DNA of 5,852 nt from an uncultured Bacteroidales bacterium. Lineage in GTDB: Bacteria > Bacteroidota > Bacteroidia > Bacteroidales > Lentimicrobiaceae. The DNA is taken from positions 1-5,852 of the forward strand of contig CALMDN010000568.1 of NCBI GenBank assembly GCA_937864935.1. Reading direction: 5' to 3'. Below the pieces are notes generated by a model. That model was not told the DNA's origin. It saw only the letters and a program-made list of their open reading frames with translations, and made no database searches. A program made the translations under genes and the position numbers. This document shows positions 1 through 5,852 of this stretch, piece after piece (the first letter of the stretch is position 1; each line of letters opens with the position of its first letter).

Positions 1-416
1 TGCCGCTCAGTGCCTTTAACGGGAAACCGCTGGCCGGCACCTGGCAATTGCGCATCAACGACGGAGGTTCGGGCAATAGCGGCACACTCGACAACTGGTG
101 CCTGCAGTTTCTCTATTATGATCCTTCGATCGGAATCAGCAGTCCGGAGGTGCAGCAGACATACCTGGAACAGAATTACCCGAATCCGGCCAACACATCC
201 ACCAGCATCGGATTCAGTCTTCCGGTTGCTGCAAAGGTAAAGCTGATGGTATACAACATCTATGGTCAGATGGTGGCACAACTCGCCGACGGACAGATGG
301 GAGCCGGCAGGCACCTGGTGGTGGCCGGACTAAGAAACCTGAAGCCGGGAAGGTACTTTTACCGTCTGGAGACAGAGAAATTTACCGCAACCCGTTCTAT
401 GGTTATTGTGCGCTGA
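1..416 (+). CDS. 3' end of a secreted protein with P-domain and T9SS type A sorting domain (5' truncated)
   Basis: Only the last 137 codons are present; the reading frame is already open at base 3 and stops with TGA at 414-416. Visible residues 1-37 (LSAFNGK, GTWQLRIND, GNSGTLDNWCLQF) match the end of a proprotein-convertase P-domain, a beta-sandwich found C-terminal to subtilisin-like and some metalloprotease domains. After a short linker, residues about 54-137 form a T9SS type A sorting domain: the YPNPAN motif at 59-64, the VYNIYGQMV strand at 83-91, LKPGRYFYRLE at 113-123 and the terminal MVIVR. In the known T9SS pathway this domain carries the protein across the outer membrane and is usually removed when the protein is released or attached to the surface. 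The catalytic or main domain lies upstream of the window, so a secreted protease is likely but not shown. A TTG at 48 is internal to the P-domain and is not the start. The gene ends 60 bases before pyrH with no visible terminator between them. Confidence 0.88.
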   Translation, partial: PLSAFNGKPLAGTWQLRINDGGSGNSGTLDNWCLQFLYYDPSIGISSPEVQQTYLEQNYPNPANTSTSIGFSLPVAAKVKLMVYNIYGQMVAQLADGQMGAGRHLVVAGLRNLKPGRYFYRLETEKFTATRSMVIVR

Positions 417-476
417 GAAAACAGCAATGGCTGACACAACTTTGTTATTAAGAAAATTTTCATCAAACCCTCAACA

Positions 477-1187
477 ATGAAATTCAGGAGAATTCTGCTC
501 AAACTCAGCGGAGAAGCCCTCATGGGCAATCAGCAGTATGGTATCGATCCGGCAATGCTGAATATGTACGCCAATGAAATCAAATCGGTGACCGGAATCG
601 GCACCCAGGTAGCCATTGTCATCGGGGGCGGCAACATCTTCAGGGGAATGCAGGGAGCCGCAAAAGGCATGGACCGGGTACAGGGAGATTATATGGGTAT
701 GCTGGCCACGGTAATCAACAGCATGGCCATCCAGGCAGAGATCGAGAAACAGGGTATTCCAACCCGGCTTCTATCCGGCATTGCCATTGATCCGATCGCT
801 GAATCGATGAGCCGCCGCAAAGCCATTTCTTACCTCGAAGAAGGGAAAGTGGTGATCATTGCTGCCGGCACCGGAAACCCCTTCTTTACCACCGACACGG
901 CTTCTGCCCTGCGTGCAGTTGAAATAGAAGCGGATGTTATTCTCAAGGGAACGCGGGTTGACGGGATTTATACTGCAGATCCGGAGAAGGACCCGAATGC
1001 CGTGAAATATGACTTCATCAGCTACGATGAGGTTTACGAAAAGAAACTCAGCATTATGGACCTGACAGCTTTTACCCTCTGCCGCGAAAACAAACTGCCC
1101 ATCATGGTGTTCAATATGAATGAACCGGGCAACCTGCTGAAACTGGTGAGCGGGGAAAAAATCGGCACACTGGTGAGTGAAGGCTGA
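477..1187 (+). CDS. pyrH: UMP kinase (uridylate kinase)
   Basis: This gene encodes the bacterial-type UMP kinase of the amino-acid-kinase fold, which phosphorylates UMP to UDP with ATP in the cytoplasm and feeds all pyrimidine nucleotide synthesis. The 236 residues match the usual family length. Visible motifs are the N-terminal LKLSGEAL with Lys9, the glycine-rich GGGNIFRG at 50-57, the UMP-binding stretch [12 protein letters not shown] at 70-81, [10 protein letters not shown] at 131-140, and [13 protein letters not shown] at 153-165 followed by TADP. No key residue appears missing. The ATG at 477 is chosen because the conserved N-terminus begins within a few residues of it; no Shine-Dalgarno sequence is visible (CCTCAACA precedes the ATG), which is usual in Bacteroidota. 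Family members are hexamers, typically inhibited by UTP and activated by GTP; that regulation is family knowledge, not visible here. I see no clear promoter in the 60-base gap upstream, so co-transcription with the preceding gene or a weak promoter are both possible. frr follows after 98 bases. Confidence 0.98.
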   Translation: MKFRRILLKLSGEALMGNQQYGIDPAMLNMYANEIKSVTGIGTQVAIVIGGGNIFRGMQGAAKGMDRVQGDYMGMLATVINSMAIQAEIEKQGIPTRLLSGIAIDPIAESMSRRKAISYLEEGKVVIIAAGTGNPFFTTDTASALRAVEIEADVILKGTRVDGIYTADPEKDPNAVKYDFISYDEVYEKKLSIMDLTAFTLCRENKLPIMVFNMNEPGNLLKLVSGEKIGTLVSEG

Positions 1188-1204
1188 TCAGCCTGAGTGG
1201 TTGT

Positions 1205-1236
1205 TTTGAATTTGGCGTTGTGCTTTTGTATATTTG
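1205..1236 (+). promoter_or_regulatory. Bacteroidota-type promoter for frr
   Basis: TTTG at 1205-1208 (-33 element) and TATATTTG at 1229-1236 (-7 element, consensus TAnnTTTG) are separated by 20 bases, which matches the spacing known for the primary sigma factor of Bacteroidota. Transcription would begin around 1241-1244, giving a leader of roughly 45 bases before the frr ATG at 1286. The promoter lies wholly in the pyrH-frr gap, so frr can be expressed independently of pyrH even if read-through also occurs. The -7 element sits at the right edge of a small dyad, TGTGC (1219-1223) and GCACA (1236-1240). Confidence 0.72.
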
Positions 1237-1285
1237 CACACGTTTAAGATGAAAAAACAGGCAAACCATAAATATAACCTGCAAA

Positions 1286-1849
1286 ATGAACGAAGAAGTC
1301 AGATTTGTGATTGATGAGGCCGAAGAGGGAATGCAGCATGCCATCGGCCATCTCGACAGGGAATTTCAGAAAATACGTGCCGGTAAAGCCAGTCCGGCCA
1401 TGCTCGAAGGCGTGAAGGTAGATTATTACGGCACCATGACACCCATTGATCAGGTATCCAACATCAACACCCCCGATCCGCGTCAGATCATTGTTCAGCC
1501 GTGGGAAAAAAGCATGCTTGCCCCCATAGAAAAAGCCATCATGGCTGCCAATCTGGGCTTTAATCCCCAGAACAACGGTGAAGTGCTGCGCATTGCAGTT
1601 CCCCCGCTTACCGAAGAACGCCGCCGCGATCTCGTAAAGAAAGCGAAAGCAGAGGTTGAAAATGCCAAGGTTACCATCAGGAATATCCGCCGCTCCGCTA
1701 TGGATTCAGGCAAAAAGCTTGAAAAAGAAGGGGTTCCCGAAGATGAAATCAAGCAACTCGAAAAAGAAATTCAGGCCATTACCGACAAGTTTACCGAAAA
1801 GGTAGATAAACTGTTCGACCTGAAAGAAAAAGACATCATGACCGTATAA
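1286..1849 (+). CDS. frr: ribosome recycling factor
   Basis: The product (RRF) acts in the cytoplasm with EF-G to split the post-termination 70S ribosome so that subunits can be reused. At 187 residues it is within one or two residues of the usual family length. Hallmarks visible are the first helix with FQKIRAGKASPAMLEG at about 27-42, the domain II beta region starting VKVDYYGT at 43-50, QIIVQPWEK at 67-75, PPLTEERRRDLVKKAK at 106-121, and the conserved basic segment TIRNIRRSAMD at 130-140 that contributes to rRNA contact. The C-terminal half (about 106-187) is rich in Lys and Glu, as expected for the long three-helix bundle. The ATG at 1286 gives the standard N-terminus; there is no Shine-Dalgarno sequence (AACCTGCAAA precedes it). 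The gene has its own promoter at 1205-1236 and a strong terminator starting 25 bases after its stop. The pyrH-frr order is conserved in many bacteria. Nothing is anomalous. Confidence 0.98.
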   Translation: MNEEVRFVIDEAEEGMQHAIGHLDREFQKIRAGKASPAMLEGVKVDYYGTMTPIDQVSNINTPDPRQIIVQPWEKSMLAPIEKAIMAANLGFNPQNNGEVLRIAVPPLTEERRRDLVKKAKAEVENAKVTIRNIRRSAMDSGKKLEKEGVPEDEIKQLEKEIQAITDKFTEKVDKLFDLKEKDIMTV

Positions 1850-1873
1850 ACACGATTTTCAATTGCCATATTG

Positions 1874-1915
1874 AAACGGAGGCCGGAGCAAGTTTGTTCC
1901 GGCTTCTGTTATTTT
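1874..1915 (+). terminator. intrinsic terminator after frr
   Basis: Bases 1877-1889 (CGGAGGCCGGAGC) pair with 1896-1908 (GTTCCGGCTTCTG) in a 13-bp stem that includes three G-U pairs, closed by a 6-base loop AAGTTT. Two more A-U pairs (1875-1876 with 1909-1910) extend it, and a T-rich tail (TTATTTT, 1909-1915) follows. The stem core GGCCGGA/TCCGGC is strong. It sits just downstream of the frr stop and would end the pyrH-frr transcript, separating it from the carboxypeptidase gene. Confidence 0.85.
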
Positions 1916-2108
1916 CAGGCCACCAAACCTAACCATCCGGCTAAATCCAGGAATTCGGGTGCGGATCATACAAACGGAATGATTCGGTAACATAAAAAGA
2001 GTTCGAGAACCCCACCGTCACCAGTCAGATTAAGGCGATCGAACATATGAAAAACCGGAATTCGTAAAAAAATTTAATATTTATATCCCCTTTGCATTTA
2101 AACTTCCC

Positions 2109-2116
2109 TATATTTG
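2109..2116 (+). promoter_or_regulatory. candidate -7 promoter element upstream of the carboxypeptidase gene
   Basis: TATATTTG at 2109-2116 fits the Bacteroidota -7 consensus TAnnTTTG exactly and is the same octamer as in the frr promoter. The -33 side is weak: the only TTTG nearby, at 2091-2094, is just 14 bases upstream instead of about 19-21, and the expected position (around 2084-2090) reads TATCCCC. If used, it would give a leader of about 270-280 bases before the ATG at 2397, so a closer promoter that I do not recognise is possible. Confidence 0.35.
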
Positions 2117-2222
2117 AAGTGGTAAATGAATATTATACGTCCCGAAATCTTGATTTCAGGACCAATGGGGCTTGGGATATTTTTTGATAAATAATTGATA
2201 AAGAATCTATTAAAGACTATTA

Positions 2223-2263
2223 ATTTTCAGACCGTCTGATGAATCTGAATCCGGGCTGAAAAT
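2223..2263. repeat. imperfect inverted repeat in the carboxypeptidase leader
   Basis: ATTTTCAG at 2223-2230 is the exact reverse complement of CTGAAAAT at 2256-2263. After one mismatch (A2231/G2255), CCG at 2232-2234 pairs with CGG at 2252-2254, giving 8 + 3 pairs around a 17-base central segment. The left arm also overlaps a small palindrome, CAGAC-C-GTCTG at 2228-2238, so two alternative foldings exist. It could be an operator, an RNA hairpin in the leader, or chance in AT-rich DNA. No U-tract follows the right arm, so it is not a good terminator on the + strand. Confidence 0.4.
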
Positions 2264-2396
2264 CACTCGCAATACAAAAATAACTGTCCAAAGCCTTGTC
2301 AGTTGCTTGAATGCTGCCTGGTTTAATACTACAACCTACTGATTACTAGTCTATTCTGTTTCTTTGTCTAAGGGTATAACCAGCAATAAGCATTCT

Positions 2397-5300
2397 ATGC
2401 AAAAATTTACACTAACTCTTCTTGTCTTTTTCACATTTTTTCAAATGTTTGCCCAGGAGCGATTCGTGGTCAGAATCAGCGCTCCAGAAACCGGTACCTT
2501 GATGTCGCTGCTTAAATCGGGGCACGACATTGCGGCATTCGTTCCGGACAAATACATCGACCTGGTGGTAGATCAGCAGGCCTACACCGGTCTTCAGGCA
2601 GAAGGCTTTACCATGGAGGTGACCCAGACCGAACGTCAGCTGAAGGAAAACATGGTTTCCGGTCGTTCGCTGGCAGGATACCGCACCTACAGCGATCTGT
2701 ATTCCGAGCTGCTGAGTCTTCAGGCAAACCACCCGGCTATATGCAAACTCTACGATATCGGCGATTCGCGCGGAAAAGGCTATACTGCAGCTGCTTACAA
2801 CAATTACAAACATGACATCTGGGCGGTGAAAGTCTCCGACAACGTGGAGACAGAGGAGGATGAACCCTGTATTTTCTACATGGGAGAACACCATGCCCGG
2901 GAACCCATCAGTCTGGAAGTGGTGATGTATGTGCTGAACCACATACTGGCGAACTACGGTACCGACCCTTCCATCACCGGCAGTGTGAACAGCAAACAGA
3001 TCTGGTTTGTTCCGCTGGTGAATCCCGATGGCCATAAGATTGTCACCGATGAAACTGACCTCTGGTGGCGCAAGAACATTGCCGATAACAACAACAGCAA
3101 CACCATCAATTCAGGAACCACCGACGGGGTGGATCCCAACCGGAACTATGATTATGAATGGGGTGGTTCAGGAACGTCAACCAATCCATCCGACATCACC
3201 TATTGCGGCCCCTACGGTTTCTCCGAGCCGGAAACCATGGCCATGAAAAACCTGATTGACGGGCATCATTTCATCAGTGGAATCACCTATCACAGCTACA
3301 GTGAACTGGTTTTGTTCCCATACGGATACGCGGAGGATGCCTTCGCGCCCGACCATGCGGCACTTGAAGACCTGGCCATCAGCATGGCCGAAACCATCCC
3401 CGCCTATACAGGAGGCCATTACTTTCCCGATAAGTCCTCAGGACTCTACCCAGCTTCAGGCACCACCGACGATTACGCTTACGGGGAAAGGGGTGTGTTT
3501 TGTTACACCATTGAGCTGGGGACAGAGTTTATTCCCCCGGCATCGCAGATCAACTCCATTTGTGAAGGGAACCTCCAGGCAGCACTCATCCTGCTCAACC
3601 GCAGCGATGCCTTGACCCTTACCGGACTGGTGAGGGATGCTGCAACCCAATTGCCGCGGCAGGCGGAAGTCTATATTGAGGGAATCGACAATACCGGCGC
3701 TTACCGCGCCCCATATACCAGCAATGAAACCTTCGGCAGATACCTGAGGATGTTGCCGGCGGGGAATTACTCGGTTACTTTCTCGAAATACGGTTACCTT
3801 TCACAGACTTTTACCGGGGTTAACCTGAACACCACTGGGCAGACAGTACTGGATGTTAACCTCGTACAGGCCCAGACAGTCAGCATCAGCGGGCTTGTCA
3901 CCGATGCCGTTACCGGCTTGCCGGTTGAAGGGGCAGTGATCAGTCTGACCGGCACCCCCATCAGCCCGGTTTCAACAAACAACCTCGGATTATACCTGTT
4001 TGAAGGCGTCACAGAAGGCACCTTCAGTTTCAGGGTAAGCAAACCCGGGTATGCGACCGTGGTTCAGCAGCATGTGGTGACAACGGAAAATTACATTTTC
4101 AATTTTCAGCTTCAGGAGAGTGCTGCCTGGAGTTACGAGTCAGGTACTTTTGAACCGGAATGGACTTTCACCGGAGCACAACCCTGGACCATCAGCACGG
4201 AAAGTCCTTACGATGGTCAGTATTGTTCCAGGTCAGGGGTCATCGGCCACAGCCAGAATTCGGCAATGAGCATCACCCTTACGTTTTCTTCTGACGGGGA
4301 TGTATCCTTTTTCCGCAAGGTCTCTTCCGAAAGCGGATATGATTTTCTCAGGTTCAGCATTGACGGTGTTCAGCAGGGACAGTGGTCGGGAACGGTGGCC
4401 TGGGGGGAAGTCTCCTATCCGGTTACCGCCGGTACCCACACGTTTACCTGGAATTATGCGAAGGATCCAAGTGTTGTCGGTGGCAGTGACTGTGCCTGGG
4501 TTGATTTTATTCAGTTTCCGCCCATACAGCCAACCCCCGATCCGGCCGACATCTCGGTTTCTGCCTCCGCATTCAGCATAGTACTGGCTCCGGGTGGGAA
4601 TCGCTCCGAAACCCTTACCATCAGCAACACCGGAGAATCGGAGCTGACCTTCTCCGCTCAGGTAGTGTATGAGCCCATGCAGGGAAGGACAATGTCGACC
4701 ATTGTACCCCTTTCCGCTGCATACAACACCGGCACCACTACCAGTACTGCAAAAACCCAGACCAGTCTGGTCAAGGGCTATCCAACCACCGAAGCCGGAT
4801 GGATGAAGTTTGACATCAGCCAGCTGCCCGACGGAGCCACCATCAACTCGGTAGAGTTTCACGGGTATGTGAATGCCACCAATTATCCTTACTGGAACAT
4901 CAACCCTGTTACAAACGACCCTGTAACCACCCCGGCTTCGGCACTGCATGCAGATATTGTAGCCGAATCCGCTTCCGGATATTACCTCTACAGAAGCGAA
5001 GCAAGCAACTACGCAACCGGATGGAAGGTGCATAACCTGGGTGGCAGTGCAGCTGCTGACCTGCAGGCTGCCCTGCTTCAGAACTGGTTTGCCATCGGCA
5101 TCATGGACCGCGACAACAGCACCAATTACTATATCGGATTTGACGGGTGGAATGAATCCAACCCTCCTTACCTTCAGGTTGAATATACCTATACTCCACC
5201 TTATTCATGGCTGACCCTCGACGGATCGGGAAGCAGTTCAGGCAACATCGCGGCTTCGGGATCGCAGCAGATTGACCTCTCATTCAATGCAGGATCTCTG

Positions 5301-5852
5301 GCTCCGGGAACCTACAATGCCAACATTACCATTCAGAGCAACGATCCCGACGAAGCTGAGCTGCAGATTCCCTGCACCATGACCATCGCAGAGAACAAAA
5401 CCCTCAGCCTGAGTCTGGCGATTGAGGGATTGTATGCCGGGAACGGAATTATGAACAAAGCCCGCGGACTTTCAGGCGACCAGTTCAGCGGCAATATCGC
5501 CGACATGATCACGGTTGAACTCCACGATGCAGACAATTACAGTACCGTAGTCAGCACTTTCCCGGAAACAGAACTCAGCACTTCAGGCCAGGCCATCGTG
5601 AGCATTCCTGCTGTTATCAGTGGTTCGTATTACCTTACGATCAAGCACCGCAACAGCCTCGAAACCATTTCAGCCACCCCTGTTTCATTCAGCGGAAGCA
5701 CCATCAGCTACAGCTTCGACAATGCTGCCAAAGCTTACAATGGCATGCTAAAGGAGATGGAAGACGGTGGCTTTGCCATTTACAGCGGCGATGTAAATCA
5801 AGACCTTTCCATTGATACCGCTGATATGACTCCGGTTGACAACGACGCAAAC
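2397..5852 (+). CDS. secreted multidomain M14 zinc carboxypeptidase (3' truncated by the window)
   Basis: The frame runs open for 1152 codons from ATG 2397 to the window edge; an in-frame TGA at 2340-2342 and an immediate signal peptide (residues 1-19, ending MFA before Gln20) support this start. Residues about 21-90 look like a propeptide. Residues about 92-402 are a peptidase M14 domain that removes C-terminal residues: zinc ligands His166, Glu169 (HARE) and His299 (HSYSE), NPDG at 209-212, Arg225 (WWRKN), Asn248-Arg249 for the substrate carboxylate, Tyr351, and general base Glu373 (TIELG). Asp358 suggests basic-residue preference. Next come two tandem carboxypeptidase regulatory-like beta domains (about 405-490 and 493-573), a jelly-roll or MAM-like module (about 574-708), a HYDIN/BACON-type Ig-like domain split into 717-760 and 936-1000 around a DNRLRE-like insert, another beta module (1001-1120), and a dockerin-like calcium loop (1131-1143). 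The C-terminus, probably with more repeat and a T9SS signal, is outside the window. No Shine-Dalgarno is seen. The exact substrate is unknown. Confidence 0.93.
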   Translation, partial: MQKFTLTLLVFFTFFQMFAQERFVVRISAPETGTLMSLLKSGHDIAAFVPDKYIDLVVDQQAYTGLQAEGFTMEVTQTERQLKENMVSGRSLAGYRTYSDLYSELLSLQANHPAICKLYDIGDSRGKGYTAAAYNNYKHDIWAVKVSDNVETEEDEPCIFYMGEHHAREPISLEVVMYVLNHILANYGTDPSITGSVNSKQIWFVPLVNPDGHKIVTDETDLWWRKNIADNNNSNTINSGTTDGVDPNRNYDYEWGGSGTSTNPSDITYCGPYGFSEPETMAMKNLIDGHHFISGITYHSYSELVLFPYGYAEDAFAPDHAALEDLAISMAETIPAYTGGHYFPDKSSGLYPASGTTDDYAYGERGVFCYTIELGTEFIPPASQINSICEGNLQAALILLNRSDALTLTGLVRDAATQLPRQAEVYIEGIDNTGAYRAPYTSNETFGRYLRMLPAGNYSVTFSKYGYLSQTFTGVNLNTTGQTVLDVNLVQAQTVSISGLVTDAVTGLPVEGAVISLTGTPISPVSTNNLGLYLFEGVTEGTFSFRVSKPGYATVVQQHVVTTENYIFNFQLQESAAWSYESGTFEPEWTFTGAQPWTISTESPYDGQYCSRSGVIGHSQNSAMSITLTFSSDGDVSFFRKVSSESGYDFLRFSIDGVQQGQWSGTVAWGEVSYPVTAGTHTFTWNYAKDPSVVGGSDCAWVDFIQFPPIQPTPDPADISVSASAFSIVLAPGGNRSETLTISNTGESELTFSAQVVYEPMQGRTMSTIVPLSAAYNTGTTTSTAKTQTSLVKGYPTTEAGWMKFDISQLPDGATINSVEFHGYVNATNYPYWNINPVTNDPVTTPASALHADIVAESASGYYLYRSEASNYATGWKVHNLGGSAAADLQAALLQNWFAIGIMDRDNSTNYYIGFDGWNESNPPYLQVEYTYTPPYSWLTLDGSGSSSGNIAASGSQQIDLSFNAGSLAPGTYNANITIQSNDPDEAELQIPCTMTIAENKTLSLSLAIEGLYAGNGIMNKARGLSGDQFSGNIADMITVELHDADNYSTVVSTFPETELSTSGQAIVSIPAVISGSYYLTIKHRNSLETISATPVSFSGSTISYSFDNAAKAYNGMLKEMEDGGFAIYSGDVNQDLSIDTADMTPVDNDAN

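Larger units (their letters stand above)
1916..2396. other. long intergenic region without a convincing gene
   Basis: This 481-base stretch lies between the frr terminator and the carboxypeptidase start. The first part (to about 2040) has mixed composition and the second part is markedly AT-rich. On the + strand I see only very short open frames: a 22-codon frame from ATG 2126 to TAA 2192-2194 and a 6-codon frame at 2047; neither has a recognisable product. The short frame closing at the TAA at 2065-2067 (residues ending IKAIEHMKNRNS) resembles ordinary protein sequence but is only about two dozen codons and cannot be assigned. The region contains a -7-like TATATTTG at 2109-2116, an 8-base direct repeat TTGATAAA at 2184 and 2195, and an inverted repeat at 2223-2263. 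A regulatory leader for the downstream gene is the simplest reading. No RNA gene or riboswitch class is recognised. Confidence 0.6.

Noticed and set aside
221..228. Potential loss of a catalytic Arg in the WWRKNIADN segment of the M14 domain (nucleotides 3057-3080; the coordinates given here are residue numbers).
   Set aside because: Counting back from Asn144-Arg145 of carboxypeptidase A shows that catalytic Arg127 is the Arg directly after Trp, present here as Arg225; the Ile aligns to the non-essential Arg130.
1249..1314. Short upstream frame (21 codons, starting MKKQANHKYN) in the frr leader, overlapping the frr start in another frame.
   Set aside because: It begins only a few bases after the predicted transcription start, has no ribosome-binding features and resembles no known leader peptide; chance is more likely in an A-rich leader.
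1991..2067. Short stretch in one frame ending IKAIEHMKNRNS before a TAA, considered as the remnant of a decayed gene.
   Set aside because: About two dozen codons, with a stop just upstream and no identifiable family; no terminal repeats or transposase motifs lie beside it.
2126..2194. 22-codon frame (MNIIRPEILISG...) just after the candidate -7 element.
   Set aside because: It is too short to judge, has no recognisable similarity, and its ATG lies within about 10 bases of the -7 element, leaving almost no leader.
2367..2380. Sigma70-like TATAAC sequence shortly before the carboxypeptidase ATG.
   Set aside because: The enterobacterial -10 consensus does not apply to the main Bacteroidota sigma factor, and no TTTG/TAnnTTTG pair accompanies it.
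2412..3035. Open frame of 207 codons on the minus strand.
   Set aside because: It is antisense to the signal peptide, propeptide and catalytic start of the carboxypeptidase; its translation is His/Val-rich without any recognisable motif.
4233..5033. Open frame of 266 codons on the minus strand.
   Set aside because: It lies entirely inside the M14 carboxypeptidase frame, which has recognisable domains throughout this stretch. The minus-strand translation shows no family motif and is explained by the codon pattern of the real gene.

Overview
The window looks like a chromosomal segment of a member of the Bacteroidota, with roughly balanced base composition in the genes. Three things point there: a C-terminal type IX secretion system (T9SS) sorting domain on the first protein, a TTTG / TAnnTTTG promoter of the Bacteroidota type in front of frr, and no recognisable Shine-Dalgarno sequence before any of the three complete starts. 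The second secreted protein also has a domain order typical of Bacteroidota exoproteins. No genus can be named from this alone.

Layout, all genes on the + strand. (1) 1-416: the 3' end of a secreted protein, with the end of a proprotein-convertase P-domain followed by a T9SS type A sorting domain. (2) 477-1187: pyrH, UMP kinase, complete. (3) 1205-1236: a good Bacteroidota-type promoter between pyrH and frr. (4) 1286-1849: frr, ribosome recycling factor, complete, closed by a strong stem-loop terminator at 1874-1915. (5) 1916-2396: about 480 bases without a convincing gene, AT-rich from about 2040, holding one promoter-like element and small inverted and direct repeats. (6) 2397 to the window end: the first 1152 codons of a large secreted multidomain zinc carboxypeptidase (M14 family), open with no stop to the last base. 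It is the largest feature in the window.

Functionally there are two themes. pyrH and frr are conserved housekeeping genes (UDP synthesis; recycling of ribosomes after termination) that are neighbours in many bacteria. They sit here between two exported proteins, the first bearing a T9SS signal and the second probably using the same route, although its C-terminus lies outside the window. The M14 protein has a signal peptide, a complete set of catalytic residues and a residue pattern suggesting preference for C-terminal Lys/Arg. A long train of beta-sandwich modules follows, one of which appears to be split by an inserted DNRLRE-like domain, and the visible part ends in a dockerin-like calcium-binding repeat.

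I see no mobile element, CRISPR array, tRNA or rRNA, and no clear evidence of a novel multi-gene system. The observations most worth following are the domain architecture and predicted specificity of the carboxypeptidase, and the long leader region in front of it.
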